A stretch of DNA of 64,000 nucleotides from positions 124,001 through 188,000 of the forward strand of contig JAPLOF010000048.1 in NCBI GenBank assembly GCA_026692665.1, read 5' to 3'. This document shows positions 53,285 through 63,109 of the stretch, piece by piece. The notes below the pieces were generated by a model. The model did not search any database. It was given only the letters and a program-made list of their open reading frames with translations, and was not told where the DNA came from. Position 1 is the stretch's first letter. Every line of letters starts with the position of its first letter. The position numbers and the translations under genes were made by a program. The DNA comes from Planctomycetota bacterium (lineage in GTDB: Bacteria; Planctomycetota; UBA1135; GCA-002686595).

Positions 53285-53492
53285 GGCGGTGCTCCTCGAC
53301 GTTGCGGAGCAGTCGGCACGCCTTTCCGGGTGCCTGCGGCGGCGGGGCGCACCCCAGGCCGCACGGACAATCCTAGCGCAGGGCTGGCATCGCGGTGCAC
53401 GGCTGGGTCCGTACACCGCCCCATCGTGTGCTGCGCGCTGTCGCGGTGAGGAGCGCCACGAAAACCCGGCTTCGGATGGGAGCCGGCCCGGA

Positions 53493-53517
53493 TCGGCGGG
53501 TTCCCGATCGCCGCCGA
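53493..53517 (-). terminator. Candidate terminator between the tandem paralogues
   Basis: TCGGCGG (53493-53499) pairs with CCGCCGA (53511-53517), loop 11 bases, directly after the stop of the gene at 53521 on the minus strand. An overlapping GATCGG/CCGATC pairing is possible. Confidence 0.45.
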
Positions 53518-53520
53518 GCC

Positions 53521-55038
53521 TCAGTAGGGCGAGGCGAACAGGCTCGGTTCGCTCGTGCGCCGGTAGACGACTTGCGGCGAGGAAGGATCGCCCGTGTTGT
53601 TGATCGTGCCGAACTCGTTCGTGCAGGCGATCATCCGCGCACGCAGGTCGAAGAAGGGACCCGTCGGGCCCGTGAGACCCGCGCCGACCTCGGAGAGGAG
53701 TCCGATGGCGCCCGCGAGCATGGTCTCGAAAGGCACCAGGACCCCATCCTGGAAACGGTCGATCAGGATGTCGCCCTGCATCAGCCCGGCCGTGTTGTTC
53801 AGAATCGTGCCCGCGACCTGGCGCGAGAGCAGGAAGCCGGCGTGATCCCGCGGGTTGCTGTCGAGGTACTCGGCCCAATCCTCGAATGCGGCGTAGAAGT
53901 CCTCCGAGGGGGGCAGCGGCCGGTAGATCGACTCCTCCGGCGCGTCGCTCGAAATCGGCCGACGCAGGTTGACCGGGAGGCCGTTTCGGATCGTCAGCGA
54001 CTGGCGCCAGGACGGATCGCGCGCCTCGAGAATCTCGCTGCCGACGAGATCCTCGCCGGTGTCGGTCTCGCCGCCGCCCCCAGGTCCTGCGACGCCGCTC
54101 TGGCCTTCGCCACCCGGGTAGTTGGGCACATTGTCGGCAAGGCCGTCCGTCCAGAATCCCAGGGAAAGCCCCGCGCCCGGAACGAGCTCGTAGCTCACGT
54201 TCCCGAAGTTCGGCGCGTTCACGTACTCCATCGCGGCGAAGGCCGATCCCGCACGAGGCGTGGTCGCGAGCCACGTGGCGCCCGGAGTTGCGTCGTTCAC
54301 GAAGCCATTCGGGGAGAGCTCGCGGAAGTCCCACCGGCTGCCGTCGCGGTTCCGGATGAACTGGTACCAACCATCCTGGTCGGTGTACGTCACCCCGTCG
54401 AGCACGCCGTCGCGCAGGATCTCGACGCGCCACCCGCCGATCGGGACCTCCAGCGAGTTCGTGCCCGGATTCCAGACCGCGTTCTTGTCCTCATCGAAGA
54501 ACTTCTGACCGCGCAGGATGGACTGCGGCCCCGCGGCGCCGACGCGAAAGCTGTCGCTCTTGCTGCGCGCCGGGTCGAAACCGAACAGGCCCGTGCCCTG
54601 CGGGTCGTAGTCCGCAATGCGCGTCAGCCACAGCTTGTACTCGCGGTTCGGATAGGGCGTCAGGAGGAAGGGCGAGAGTCGCAGGTTCAGGGCACCGCAC
54701 GGACCGACCTGGGACGAAGCGCGCGTCGTGCCGAGGTACTGGGCGAGGCGACCACCGACGACCCGCACGCTGCGTTCCTGGATCGGGTCCGGCGTGAGCA
54801 GCACGGTTCCAGCCGGATCCGTGATCTGGAAACAGTAGTCGCCGTCCGCGAGCCCGGGCGCGAGGCAGTTCGGCCCAGGCCCGCCCGAGAGGAACGCCCC
54901 GTCTTTGCGGGGGAAGGAGTTCCCCGGGACGTGCTGGCCGAAGCGGTTCAGGATGAACGCGGAACCGCTGGACTGCGCGGTCGCGGCCGAGGCGCAGAGG
55001 GCGAGCGCCAGGAGAGAGAACACCGAGCGTGCGAACAT
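53521..55038 (-). CDS. Secreted SdrD_B-like protein (tandem paralogue 2)
   Basis: 505 residues from an ATG at 55038, chosen because it aligns with the start of its paralogue; an ATG at 55104 would add 22 residues. A signal peptide ends near ATAQ (about residue 22). The layout matches the gene at 51833: an N-terminal domain (RFGQHVPGNSFPRKDGAFL), an SdrD_B-like domain (KFFDEDKNAVWNPGTNSLE, TYTDQDGWYQFIRN) and a conserved C-terminal region (DHAGFLLSRQVAG, CTNEFGTINNTGDPS). A Gly-rich stretch near residues 320-340 replaces a Cys-rich stretch (NCNCNDTG) of the paralogue. Extracellular; function unknown. Confidence 0.85.
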   Translation of the reverse strand: MFARSVFSLLALALCASAATAQSSGSAFILNRFGQHVPGNSFPRKDGAFLSGGPGPNCLAPGLADGDYCFQITDPAGTVLLTPDPIQERSVRVVGGRLAQYLGTTRASSQVGPCGALNLRLSPFLLTPYPNREYKLWLTRIADYDPQGTGLFGFDPARSKSDSFRVGAAGPQSILRGQKFFDEDKNAVWNPGTNSLEVPIGGWRVEILRDGVLDGVTYTDQDGWYQFIRNRDGSRWDFRELSPNGFVNDATPGATWLATTPRAGSAFAAMEYVNAPNFGNVSYELVPGAGLSLGFWTDGLADNVPNYPGGEGQSGVAGPGGGGETDTGEDLVGSEILEARDPSWRQSLTIRNGLPVNLRRPISSDAPEESIYRPLPPSEDFYAAFEDWAEYLDSNPRDHAGFLLSRQVAGTILNNTAGLMQGDILIDRFQDGVLVPFETMLAGAIGLLSEVGAGLTGPTGPFFDLRARMIACTNEFGTINNTGDPSSPQVVYRRTSEPSLFASPY

Positions 55039-55290
55039 GAGGGGGGCGATCCTTGGAACACGGGGTGACCGGTGGGCATTCGCCGTGCTTCTGGCGATCG
55101 ACATGCACCGGACGAGTGTCCTGATTGTATCGCCAGGGCGCGGAAGCGGGGCCGGGGCCGGGCAGCGCATCCCGGGGCGAAACGCGAGGGATTGCTCCGC
55201 ATTTCGGCGAGGTTCTGGCGCCTTCCGCGTGCTCGCCGGCGGGTCGGGGCGTGCGCGGGGTTCGGACGAGCCCGCGCGCGACAGGCCGAG

Positions 55291-55307
55291 CGGGGCGCTC
55301 CGCCCCG
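55291..55307 (-). terminator. Terminator of the coaD-ridA-glycosyltransferase operon
   Basis: CGGGGCG (55291-55297) and CGCCCCG (55301-55307) form a perfect 7-bp stem with a CTC loop, touching the stop codon of the last gene. Confidence 0.6.
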
Positions 55308-56867
55308 TCAGCGTTCGACGCGCTGGTAGAGCGCGTGGCGCCCGACGGCGTCCTTGGCGCGCAGCACGTACGGCCCGCCGTTCCCCGCGAAGAACGGCGA
55401 GCGCTCGAACTGCCCCGCCACGCCCACGATCCACACCGGCCAGGTCTCGCGCGGACGGTTCTCCATGTAGTCCTCCTGCGCGCGGATGCCGCGATCGAGG
55501 AGCTTGTAGATGCAGGCCTTGTCGGAGAACACGCCGACCAGCTCGTCCGGCTTGCGCTCGCGCACGAGCAGGTCGTAGAGCGGCTCGTCGACGTGCCGGT
55601 GGTCGAGCTGGTTCGTCTGGTCGTAGAGCTTCTGGACGAACACGGGGCCGAGGTGGCGACCGAACAGGCTCTGCCACGCGGTCGCCGCGGTCAGCGCCAG
55701 CACCAGGGAGCCGACGAGCGCACCCGCCGCGTGCCCGAGGCGGTCGGCGACCCAGGCGACGCCGCAGGCCGCGCACACGAGGAGGAGCACGTAGCTCGGC
55801 AGGTACGCGCGCACCAGGAACGCGTCGCCGAACAGGAAGAAGAGCAGCACCGGACCGGCGAGGGCGTTCGCGAGGAGCCAGCGGAAAGCCACGCGGTCCG
55901 TGCGCCGGAGCCAGGCCAGGCCGAGGAGCGCGAGGAGCAGCATCGGCCAGGTCAAGAGCTGGTCGAGACGCTGCTCCGCGAAGACGTTCTGGAGCGTGCG
56001 GCCTTTCAGCTCGAGCCAGGCCATGTCCTGCGAGCGGCCCTTCGTCGTCAGCCAGTAGGCCTGCGCGAAGGTGCTGAAGAAGAGCGCCAGCGTGAACGCC
56101 CCGACGACGGACGCGCCCGCGACGTAGGCCCACGTGCGGCGCGAGGCGAGGACCGCGCGCGCGCTCCAGCCCTCGCCTCGGACCCACGGCGCGGCGAACG
56201 CGACGAGCGCGGTGCCGGCGACGTACGGCACGACGCCTTCGTGCCAGCCGTAGGCGAGGACGGACGTCGCGATCATCCCGAGCGCCGCGAAGCGCAGCAC
56301 GCGCGCGTCCGGCTCGGGCCGCGCGACGAGCGCGCGGTGCGCGTAGACGAGGAACGCCAGGTACCAGCAGGTGAAACCCGCCTGCCCCCACCCCGTGCGC
56401 GACAGGAACGCGTGCAGCGGCGAGACGGCGACGAAGGCCGCCGCGAGGACCGCCAGCCAGCGCCGCGCGGGCAGCAGGCGGAGCACGAGCCACGCGACGA
56501 AGAGGACCGTCAGCGAGCCCGTGATCGCGCTGGAGAGCCGCAACGACTCGAGCGCGCCGAACCCGAGCCGGTAGAGCCAGCGAGTGCCGAGCTGGTGCAG
56601 GTAGCTGTGCTGGTAGGTCTGGTGCTGGTCGGAGTAGAGCCGCGCCAGCTCGCGCGCCCAGGCCACGTCGTCGCCGATCCACGCCAGCGGATTCCCGCCG
56701 CGAGCGAGCTCGTGGATCCGCGCGGAATGCAGGTACGCGCCGTCGTCCGGACCGATCCGGAACGACTCGAGGTCGTGCATGCGCAGCCAGCCCGCGAGGC
56801 CCAGGACCGCGGCCAGCGCGAGCCACCACACGAGCCGCGAGCGCGGCACACCGAGCGGCTCGCTCAC
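55308..56867 (-). CDS. Multispanning GT-C type glycosyltransferase-like membrane protein
   Basis: 519 residues from a GTG at 56867, seven bases after the ridA stop. About ten to twelve membrane segments are present. The first loop after helix 1 has RMHDLESFRIGPDDGAYLHSAR, carrying acidic residues where GT-C (ArnT/PMT/GT39) enzymes bind metal or lipid-linked sugar. A soluble C-terminal region of about 120 residues includes VGVFSDKACIYKLLDRGI. It probably transfers a sugar from a polyprenyl-phosphate donor outside the membrane. Family-level assignment only. Confidence 0.72.
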   Translation of the reverse strand: MSEPLGVPRSRLVWWLALAAVLGLAGWLRMHDLESFRIGPDDGAYLHSARIHELARGGNPLAWIGDDVAWARELARLYSDQHQTYQHSYLHQLGTRWLYRLGFGALESLRLSSAITGSLTVLFVAWLVLRLLPARRWLAVLAAAFVAVSPLHAFLSRTGWGQAGFTCWYLAFLVYAHRALVARPEPDARVLRFAALGMIATSVLAYGWHEGVVPYVAGTALVAFAAPWVRGEGWSARAVLASRRTWAYVAGASVVGAFTLALFFSTFAQAYWLTTKGRSQDMAWLELKGRTLQNVFAEQRLDQLLTWPMLLLALLGLAWLRRTDRVAFRWLLANALAGPVLLFFLFGDAFLVRAYLPSYVLLLVCAACGVAWVADRLGHAAGALVGSLVLALTAATAWQSLFGRHLGPVFVQKLYDQTNQLDHRHVDEPLYDLLVRERKPDELVGVFSDKACIYKLLDRGIRAQEDYMENRPRETWPVWIVGVAGQFERSPFFAGNGGPYVLRAKDAVGRHALYQRVER

Positions 56868-56874
56868 GCCGGCT

Positions 56875-57264
56875 TCATCCGACCAGCGCCACGCAGTCGA
56901 TCTCGACCAACGCCCCGCGCGGCAGCTCGGCCACCGCGACGGTCGAGCGCGCCGGCGGCGCGTCGCTCGTGAAGTAACGGCCGTACACGGCGTTCACGGC
57001 CGCGAAGTCGCTCATCTTCACCAGGAAGACCGTGCACTTCACGACCTTCGAGAAGTCGCTGCCGGCCGCGGCGAGGACACCCTTCAGGTTCTCCAGCGCG
57101 CGCTCGGCCTGCTCGGTCACGTCCTTCCCCACCACCTCGCCCTTCTCGGGGTGCAGCGCGATCTGCCCCGAGCAGTGCACGAGGCCGCCGGCGACGATCG
57201 CCTGGCTGTAGGGACCGATCGCCGCGGGCGCGTGCGGCGTGGAGATCTTCTTGCGCGTCGTCAT
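56875..57264 (-). CDS. ridA: RidA family enamine/imine deaminase
   Basis: 129 residues from an ATG at 57264, four bases after the coaD stop. It shows the RidA signatures: AAIGPYSQAIVAGGLVHCSG, the conserved Arg in PARSTVAV and Glu in LVEIDCVAL. It hydrolyses reactive 2-aminoacrylate and related enamines in the cytoplasm. Normal length and active-site residues. Middle gene of a tight three-gene operon. Confidence 0.93.
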   Translation of the reverse strand: MTTRKKISTPHAPAAIGPYSQAIVAGGLVHCSGQIALHPEKGEVVGKDVTEQAERALENLKGVLAAAGSDFSKVVKCTVFLVKMSDFAAVNAVYGRYFTSDAPPARSTVAVAELPRGALVEIDCVALVG

Positions 57265-57268
57265 GCTT

Positions 57269-57766
57269 CTAGTGCTTCCGGGACTTCTGCTGGATGAGCT
57301 TCTTCAGAGCCTCGGCCACCACCGGGGGCACGAAGGCGCTCGCGTCGCCGCCCGCGAGCGCGATCTGGCGCACGAGCGAGCTCGACACGTGGGCGTACCG
57401 CGGGGCGGGGGCCAGGAGGATCGTCTCGATGCCGGGCGACAACTCGGCGTTCGTGCGGCCCATCGCGACCTCGAAATCGAAGTCCGCGCCGCCGCGCACC
57501 CCGCGCACCAGGATGTGGATGCCGAGGCGCCGCGCGGCGTCGACCACGAGGCCGTCGATGCGCACGACCTCGACACCGGCGAGGTGAGCCGTCGCGCGCT
57601 TCAAGAGCTCGATCCGCTCCTCGACCGTGAAGAGCGTCTTCTTGTCCGGGTTGTACGCGACGCCGACGACGACGCGGCGGCCGAGCCGCAGGGAGCGCTC
57701 GACGAGGTCGAGGTGCCCGAGGCTCACCGGATCGAAGCTGCCGGGGAACAGGATGGCGTCGGTCAT
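57269..57766 (-). CDS. coaD: Phosphopantetheine adenylyltransferase
   Basis: 165 residues from an ATG at 57766. It transfers AMP to phosphopantetheine in the penultimate step of coenzyme A synthesis. Nucleotidyltransferase motifs are GSFDPVSLGHLDLVERS and the SSSLVR form of ISSTxxR. RGVRGGADFDFEVAM is also typical. First gene of the coaD-ridA-glycosyltransferase operon, divergent from comEC. Confidence 0.96.
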   Translation of the reverse strand: MTDAILFPGSFDPVSLGHLDLVERSLRLGRRVVVGVAYNPDKKTLFTVEERIELLKRATAHLAGVEVVRIDGLVVDAARRLGIHILVRGVRGGADFDFEVAMGRTNAELSPGIETILLAPAPRYAHVSSSLVRQIALAGGDASAFVPPVVAEALKKLIQQKSRKH

Positions 57767-57858
57767 GCGCGGGGAGGGCAGAGGATGCGGTCGGGCGGGC
57801 GCCGTGGAAAGTCCCGGGGTTTTCCGCGACCGGCGCGGACCGCGAACGTCACCGGGAG

Positions 57859-60234
57859 GTGGAGATCTCGCGCCCGGCCTTCCGACCGCTGCTCGCCGCC
57901 GTCCTGGCGCTGGCGGTCGGAGGCTGGATCGGCTCGGAAGTGGCGGACTTCGGGCGCGAAGCCTGGCGCGCGGCCGTGTGGGCGAGCCTGGCCCTCGCCG
58001 CCGCATCGGCCCTGGGCGGAAGCCGCGCGCGCGCCGCCGCGGCCGGCCTGCTCCTCTTCGCCTTGGGCGGCCTCCGCGCGCGGGACGAAGCCCTCTCCCC
58101 CGCCGTGCGGCAGGGTCGGTTCGAGCCCCGCCGGGAGATGGAGGGCAGCGTGCGCGGCCCGCTCGCGCCGGGCCGCCTCGACGTCGAGTTCGAGATCGGG
58201 CTCGTCGACGCGGGCGAGGAGATCGAGGTGCGCGGCGGGACCCCCGCCAGCGCGCGCGCGCGCGGGCCCGTCGAGCCGCCGCCGCCGCGTTCGGACGCGC
58301 CGCGGATCGCGGTGCTGCCGGACGAGATCGTGCGGCTCGGGCCGGCGCCGGACGACTTCGCGCACGGCCTGTCCCGACGGTTGGAGTCCGGGCGCAGCGC
58401 GCTGCGCGAGCGGCTCGGGCGCATCGAGGACCGCGAGGCGCGCGGCCTCGCCGCCGCGCTCGTGCTCGGCGATCTCGGGGGGCTGGACCCCGAGCTGCCC
58501 GACCTCTTCGTGCGCACGGGCACGTTCCACGCGCTCGCGGTCAGCGGCGTGCAGGTCGTGCTCGTGGCGGGCGTCCTGCTGGCGCCCTTCGTGGCGCTCG
58601 TCGCGTGGCTCGCGCGCGGACTCGGCGCGCGCCGCGCGCGCATCGTCCGCGAGGCGGCGCGCGCCCTGGCACTCGCCGTCTACGTGCCCATCGCGGGATC
58701 GGGTCCGCCCGTGGCGCGCGCGGCCCTCGCCTTCGCCCTGGCGCGCGCGGCACCGCTCGTGCCGGCGCACGAACGGGCCCGGGTCGCGGCCTCGGGCGAG
58801 GCGTCCGCGGGGTCGCGGCTCGTGCGGCTCGCGCGTCGCCCGGACGGACTGTCCCTGTGGTCCTTGGCGCTCGCAGTCGAATGCGCGCTGCATCCGCGCG
58901 CGGCCGCGGAACTCTCGGTGCAGCTTTCCTACGCGGCGACGCTCGGGCTCGTCCTGGGCACGGCACCGCTCCGACGTCTGCTCCAGTTGCCGATCCCGAG
59001 CGCCGTCGACGCCCTGGGCCGGCCGCGCTCGCCGTTCGCGCGCGCGTGCCGCGTCCGACTGCAGGTCGGGATCGTGGGCGCGATCGCGGCCTCCAGCGCG
59101 GCGGTCGGCGCGACGCTGCCCTTCGTGTGGTGGCGGCTCGGCGAATGGGCGCCGCTCGGCATCCTGGCGACGCTCGCGATCGCGACGCCGGCGGCGATCC
59201 TGCTCGTCGGAGGCTGGATCGCGTCGATCGCGCCGGAGTTCGTGCCGGATGCCGTGCTCGTGACGCCCGCGCGCGCCATGCTCGCGACGCTGCGCGTGTT
59301 CGACGCGCTGCCCGGCACGCCCGACGCGCTGCCGCCGCGGCCGGCGTGGCTCGTGTTCGCGGCGGTCGCGCTGGCCTTCGCGGCCCTCGTCGTGCGCTCA
59401 AACGCGAACCGCCGCGCGTTGGCTCGCGTGGCGGCGTCCCTCGCGGCGCTGCTCCTCGTCCCGTGGACGACGGGGCCCCGCGGTCTCGAGGTCCACGCAC
59501 TCGACGTCGGCCACGGCACGTGCTGCATCGTGCGCGCTCCGGGCCTCGGCACCTGGATCTTCGACGCGGGCTCGCGCGATCGCGCCGAGGTGGCCCGGGC
59601 CGCGCTGGGCCCGGCGCTGCGCGCGTTCGACGCCGGAAGGGTCGGCGTCGTCCTGAGCCATGCGGACCGGGACCACGACGGAGCCCTCCCCTGGCTCGTG
59701 TCCCGCTTCGACGTCGCGGCGTACGCCGGTGCGCTTTCCGCACAGGTGGCCGAGCGGTTGCCGCACACCGTGCCGCGACTGGACCTGCCCGCCGGCCGGA
59801 CCGCGCTGCCGGCTCTGCAAGGATCGTGTCCGGGCGTCGAGGCCTGGATCGAGCGCGGAGTCGACGCCCTGGGCAACGAGGGCTCGCGCCTGCTCCACGT
59901 CGACTGGTTCGGCGAGCACGTCGTGCTCTCCGGCGACGCGGAGGCCGAGGGCCTGCGCGCCTGGCTCGCCGCGGTGCCCCGCGCGGGGCCCGTGCGCCTC
60001 TTCCTGGCTCCGCACCACGGGTCCGAGATCGAGCGGCTCGGGCTGCTCCTGGACGCCCTGCGGCCGCGCGAGGTCTGGATCAGCGGGCCGGCCCGCCCGC
60101 CCATCGCGGGCGAGCTCGACCGCCGCGGGATCCCCTGGCGGTCCACGGGCACGGACGGGCCCCTGCGCCTCGAGCTCGATTCGCCCGGGGACGCCGCGTG
60201 GTGGAATGGAACGTGCCCAGAGGCCCCGCCATGA
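57859..60234 (+). CDS. comEC: ComEC/Rec2 family DNA uptake protein
   Basis: 791 residues from a GTG at 57859, the first in-frame start. N-terminal membrane helices and an OB-like region come first, then the competence domain with HALAVSGVQVVLV (the usual SGLH reads SGVQ here) and many membrane segments. A C-terminal metallo-beta-lactamase domain starts near residue 550 (VHALDVGHGTCCIVRAPG) with SHADRDHDGA and APHHGS. ComEC forms the inner-membrane channel for transforming DNA and degrades the non-entering strand. Its stop overlaps the next start as ATGA. Confidence 0.92.
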   Translation: MEISRPAFRPLLAAVLALAVGGWIGSEVADFGREAWRAAVWASLALAAASALGGSRARAAAAGLLLFALGGLRARDEALSPAVRQGRFEPRREMEGSVRGPLAPGRLDVEFEIGLVDAGEEIEVRGGTPASARARGPVEPPPPRSDAPRIAVLPDEIVRLGPAPDDFAHGLSRRLESGRSALRERLGRIEDREARGLAAALVLGDLGGLDPELPDLFVRTGTFHALAVSGVQVVLVAGVLLAPFVALVAWLARGLGARRARIVREAARALALAVYVPIAGSGPPVARAALAFALARAAPLVPAHERARVAASGEASAGSRLVRLARRPDGLSLWSLALAVECALHPRAAAELSVQLSYAATLGLVLGTAPLRRLLQLPIPSAVDALGRPRSPFARACRVRLQVGIVGAIAASSAAVGATLPFVWWRLGEWAPLGILATLAIATPAAILLVGGWIASIAPEFVPDAVLVTPARAMLATLRVFDALPGTPDALPPRPAWLVFAAVALAFAALVVRSNANRRALARVAASLAALLLVPWTTGPRGLEVHALDVGHGTCCIVRAPGLGTWIFDAGSRDRAEVARAALGPALRAFDAGRVGVVLSHADRDHDGALPWLVSRFDVAAYAGALSAQVAERLPHTVPRLDLPAGRTALPALQGSCPGVEAWIERGVDALGNEGSRLLHVDWFGEHVVLSGDAEAEGLRAWLAAVPRAGPVRLFLAPHHGSEIERLGLLLDALRPREVWISGPARPPIAGELDRRGIPWRSTGTDGPLRLELDSPGDAAWWNGTCPEAPP

Positions 60235-61400
60235 GCTTCGCCCCGTTCGTCGTCCTGCTCGCCCTCGCCGCGGGCGGAAGTCCCGCGCCCGAGGATCCGC
60301 GCTACGTGCTGCACCTCGCGGACGGCCGCATCGTGCGCGCGGAGGTGCGCATCGAGCCCGCGGGGTACTCGGTGCGCAAGGGCGCGGAGTGGACGCTGAT
60401 CCCGAGCGCGGACGTGCTGCGCGCGACGCCGTTGCGGGAGGTCGAACAGCGGCTGGCCGAGATGCGCAAGGCCAGCGCGTCCGGCGATCCGGCGCGCGTC
60501 GAGGTGGCGCACGCGGCGCTGGGCGAAGGGATGCTCGACGACGCGATCGCGGAGATCGACGCCGTGCTCGCGCGCGATCCGGACCAGGTCGCGGCGCGCG
60601 CGTTCGTGGCGCAGGCGCCGCTGGCGCTCACGCTGCCCGCGGCCGCCGACCGCTCGCAGGAAGCGCGGCTGTGCCTCTTCGGAGCGCGCGCGCTGCCGGC
60701 CTACCGGGAACTCGCCGCCGCGCGCCTCGCCGAGGCGCCGCGCGAGCTCGCGTCGAAGGAGCTCGCGCGCGCGCTGGCCTCGCCCTCGCCGAACCTGCGC
60801 GCGTTCGCGGCGTTCGCGCTGCGCCGCCTCGATCCGGCGTCGCAAGCCGACGCGCTCGTACGGCGCGCGGTCGTCGATCCCTCGGAGCGTGTCCGGATCG
60901 AGGCGGCGCGCGCCCTGCGCGACGCGCGCGACGAATCGCTGGTGCAACGCGTCGCGGCCGCGCTCGAGCTCGACGACGCGCGCCTCCGGAACTCGGCCGC
61001 GGCGGCGCTCGGGGAGATGGGCCACCCCGCGGCGCTGCCGGCGCTGGCCGCACGGCTCGCTGCGCTGCAGGCGAGCGGCGGCCATCCCGGCGGCACGCGT
61101 GCCCACCTGCGCGTCGGGAACCAGCTCGCCTACGTGAAGGACTTCAACCCGGAGATCGCGCAGGGAGCCTCGATCGCGGATCCGATCGTCGACACGGTCG
61201 AGGAAGGCACGGTCCTCGACGTGCGCGTCGGCGGCACGTCGGTCGTGAGCGTCCAGGACCAGCGCCGCGCGCTGTGCACGGCGATGCAGCGGATCAGCGG
61301 CGTCGACCTGCCGCTGGACGCGCCGCGCTGGCTCGCGTGGTGGGAGGGCGAACGACTGTGCAACGCCGCGACGCCCGCCGCGACGCCCGCCACGCGCTGA
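60231..61400 (+). CDS. HEAT-repeat exported protein cotranscribed with comEC
   Basis: 389 residues from an ATG at 60231, overlapping the comEC stop by four bases. A signal peptide or short anchor covers residues 1-17. Residues about 25-60 form a small beta unit ([15 protein letters not shown]). Residues about 85-290 contain tetratrico- and HEAT-like helices ([56 protein letters not shown]). The end is beta-rich and unrecognised. Function unknown; translational coupling suggests a shared expression need rather than a known competence role. Confidence 0.75.
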   Translation: MSFAPFVVLLALAAGGSPAPEDPRYVLHLADGRIVRAEVRIEPAGYSVRKGAEWTLIPSADVLRATPLREVEQRLAEMRKASASGDPARVEVAHAALGEGMLDDAIAEIDAVLARDPDQVAARAFVAQAPLALTLPAAADRSQEARLCLFGARALPAYRELAAARLAEAPRELASKELARALASPSPNLRAFAAFALRRLDPASQADALVRRAVVDPSERVRIEAARALRDARDESLVQRVAAALELDDARLRNSAAAALGEMGHPAALPALAARLAALQASGGHPGGTRAHLRVGNQLAYVKDFNPEIAQGASIADPIVDTVEEGTVLDVRVGGTSVVSVQDQRRALCTAMQRISGVDLPLDAPRWLAWWEGERLCNAATPAATPATR

Positions 61401-61408
61401 CGGGCCGC

Positions 61409-61425
61409 CGCGCCTCCGTGGCGCG
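61409..61425. terminator. Bidirectional hairpin between converging genes
   Basis: CGCGCC (61409-61414) and GGCGCG (61420-61425) form a 6-bp stem with a 5-base loop, located exactly between the stops at 61400 and 61427. Confidence 0.5.
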
Positions 61426-61426
61426 A

Positions 61427-62953
61427 TCAGAGAGCCTGCAGGTGTCCCTGGAAGCCCTGCAGCGCCGTGCGCTGCTGGTAGAACGCGAGCCCGCGCTCCG
61501 CGCCCAGCTCTTCGCCGCCGCCCGCGCGACCCGGGCCGCCGTGCACCATCTGCGGCAGCACCATGCCCGGCGGGAGCGCCTGGTCGGCCAGCTTGTCGCT
61601 CGCGAGCCACACGCGGCCGTGCCAGGGCGCCGCCTCGAGCGCGAAGGTCTGGTTCCAGGCCGCGTCGTTCGAGTACGCGCTGCACACGAGACCGCCGCCG
61701 CCGAGGTTGACGATGCTCGCCGCTTCGCGCGCGTCGCCCGAGTACGGCAGCAGCACCGCGACGGGCCCGAAGACCTCCTCGGCGTGGAAGACCGGATTGC
61801 GGCCGTCGTTCGCGACGATCAGGGTCGGCGCGACGAACCAGCCCTTGGCGTGGACCGGCTTCGAGCCGCCGCACGCGATCGTGCCGGCCTTCGCCAGACG
61901 TTCGATGCCGGCGCGGACCTCGTCGAGCTGCGACTTGGAGGCCAGCGGCCCCATCCGCGTCGCCTTGTCGGCGGGATCGCCGACGACGATGCGCGCCAGC
62001 GCGGCCACGAGCTCGTCACGGACCATCGCGACCTTGTCGCTCGGCACGAGGATCCGCCGCACGGCCGTGCACTTCTGGCCGGTCTTCTGCGTCATGTCGA
62101 GCGCGACGTTGTTCAGGAACAGGCCGAACGTCTCCGAGCTCGGATCGACATCGGGCGCGAGCACGGCGGCGTTGAGCGAGTCGGCCTCGATGTTCACGCG
62201 CACGTTGTGGCGCACGACGTTCGGATGCCCGCGCAGCTTGGCACCGGTCGCGGAGCTGCCCGTGAAAGCCAGCACGTCCTGCGGTCCGAGGTGGTCGAGC
62301 GCGTCGCCCAGCGAGCCGATCACGACCTGGTAAGCGCCCTCGGGCAGGCCGGCCTTGTCGACGACGAGCTGCGCGATGCGCCACGCGAGCAATGCGGTCG
62401 GCGTGCCGGGTTTCTCCAGGACAGGCATGCCGGCAAGGAGCGCGCACGCGGCCTTCTCCATCATCCCCCAGGCCGGGAAGTTGAACGCGTTGACGTGGAC
62501 GGCGACGCCCTGGCGCGGGACCAGCACGTGCTGGCCGAAGAAGCGCGGCGTGCGCCCGAGCTGAACGCCCGCGCCGTCGAGCAAGTAGGGCTTCGTGCCG
62601 AGCTTCTCGGCCAGGCCGGCGTAGAAGGTGAGCGTGCCGATCGCGCCGTCGATGTCGAACTTCGCATCGCCGCGCGTGGTGCCGCCGCTCTGGATCGAGA
62701 CCTCGATCAGCTCGTCGCGCTGGGCGTGGATCGCGCCGGCGATCCCCGCCAGGAGCTTGCCGCGCTCCGCGAACGTGAGCTGGCGCAGAGCCGGCCCGCC
62801 GCGCTCGCGCGCGAACGCGAGCACCGCGCGGAAGTCGATCCCGCCCGATCCGGCCTGCGCCAGCGGCGCCTCGGAGGTCGGGTCGACGAGGGTGCTGAGG
62901 TCGCCGGCGGCGGCGTGCCAACGGCCGAGGACGAAGCTGGAGAGGCGTTCCAT
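61427..62953 (-). CDS. Aldehyde dehydrogenase, PaaZ-N/BoxD-like
   Basis: 508 residues from an ATG at 62953. Whole length matches the aldehyde dehydrogenase half of PaaZ (oxepin-CoA pathway) or stand-alone BoxD-type 3,4-dehydroadipyl-CoA semialdehyde dehydrogenases. Evidence includes [32 protein letters not shown], the general base Glu in [12 protein letters not shown], the catalytic Cys in GQKCTAVRR and [13 protein letters not shown]. There is no MaoC hydratase domain, so it is not a full PaaZ. Substrate probably a CoA-linked semialdehyde; no aromatic-degradation neighbours are in the window. Confidence 0.85.
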   Translation of the reverse strand: MERLSSFVLGRWHAAAGDLSTLVDPTSEAPLAQAGSGGIDFRAVLAFARERGGPALRQLTFAERGKLLAGIAGAIHAQRDELIEVSIQSGGTTRGDAKFDIDGAIGTLTFYAGLAEKLGTKPYLLDGAGVQLGRTPRFFGQHVLVPRQGVAVHVNAFNFPAWGMMEKAACALLAGMPVLEKPGTPTALLAWRIAQLVVDKAGLPEGAYQVVIGSLGDALDHLGPQDVLAFTGSSATGAKLRGHPNVVRHNVRVNIEADSLNAAVLAPDVDPSSETFGLFLNNVALDMTQKTGQKCTAVRRILVPSDKVAMVRDELVAALARIVVGDPADKATRMGPLASKSQLDEVRAGIERLAKAGTIACGGSKPVHAKGWFVAPTLIVANDGRNPVFHAEEVFGPVAVLLPYSGDAREAASIVNLGGGGLVCSAYSNDAAWNQTFALEAAPWHGRVWLASDKLADQALPPGMVLPQMVHGGPGRAGGGEELGAERGLAFYQQRTALQGFQGHLQAL

Positions 62954-63109
62954 GGGGCTTGGGGCTCGCGCCGGCGCGCTCGACGCCGGGTTTCGAGGGC
63001 GAATACTCTACGGATTCGGGAGCCCGGGGCCGAGGACTCGGCCGCTCCGCCTCAGAATGGTCCGGGCCGTGGCGCGTAGCAGGCGCCTCCCCGCGCCCAG
63101 GAGTCCCCC

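Noticed and set aside
61427-62953. Full-length bifunctional PaaZ
   Set aside because: Only the aldehyde dehydrogenase half is present; there is no MaoC-like hydratase domain and no paa genes nearby.
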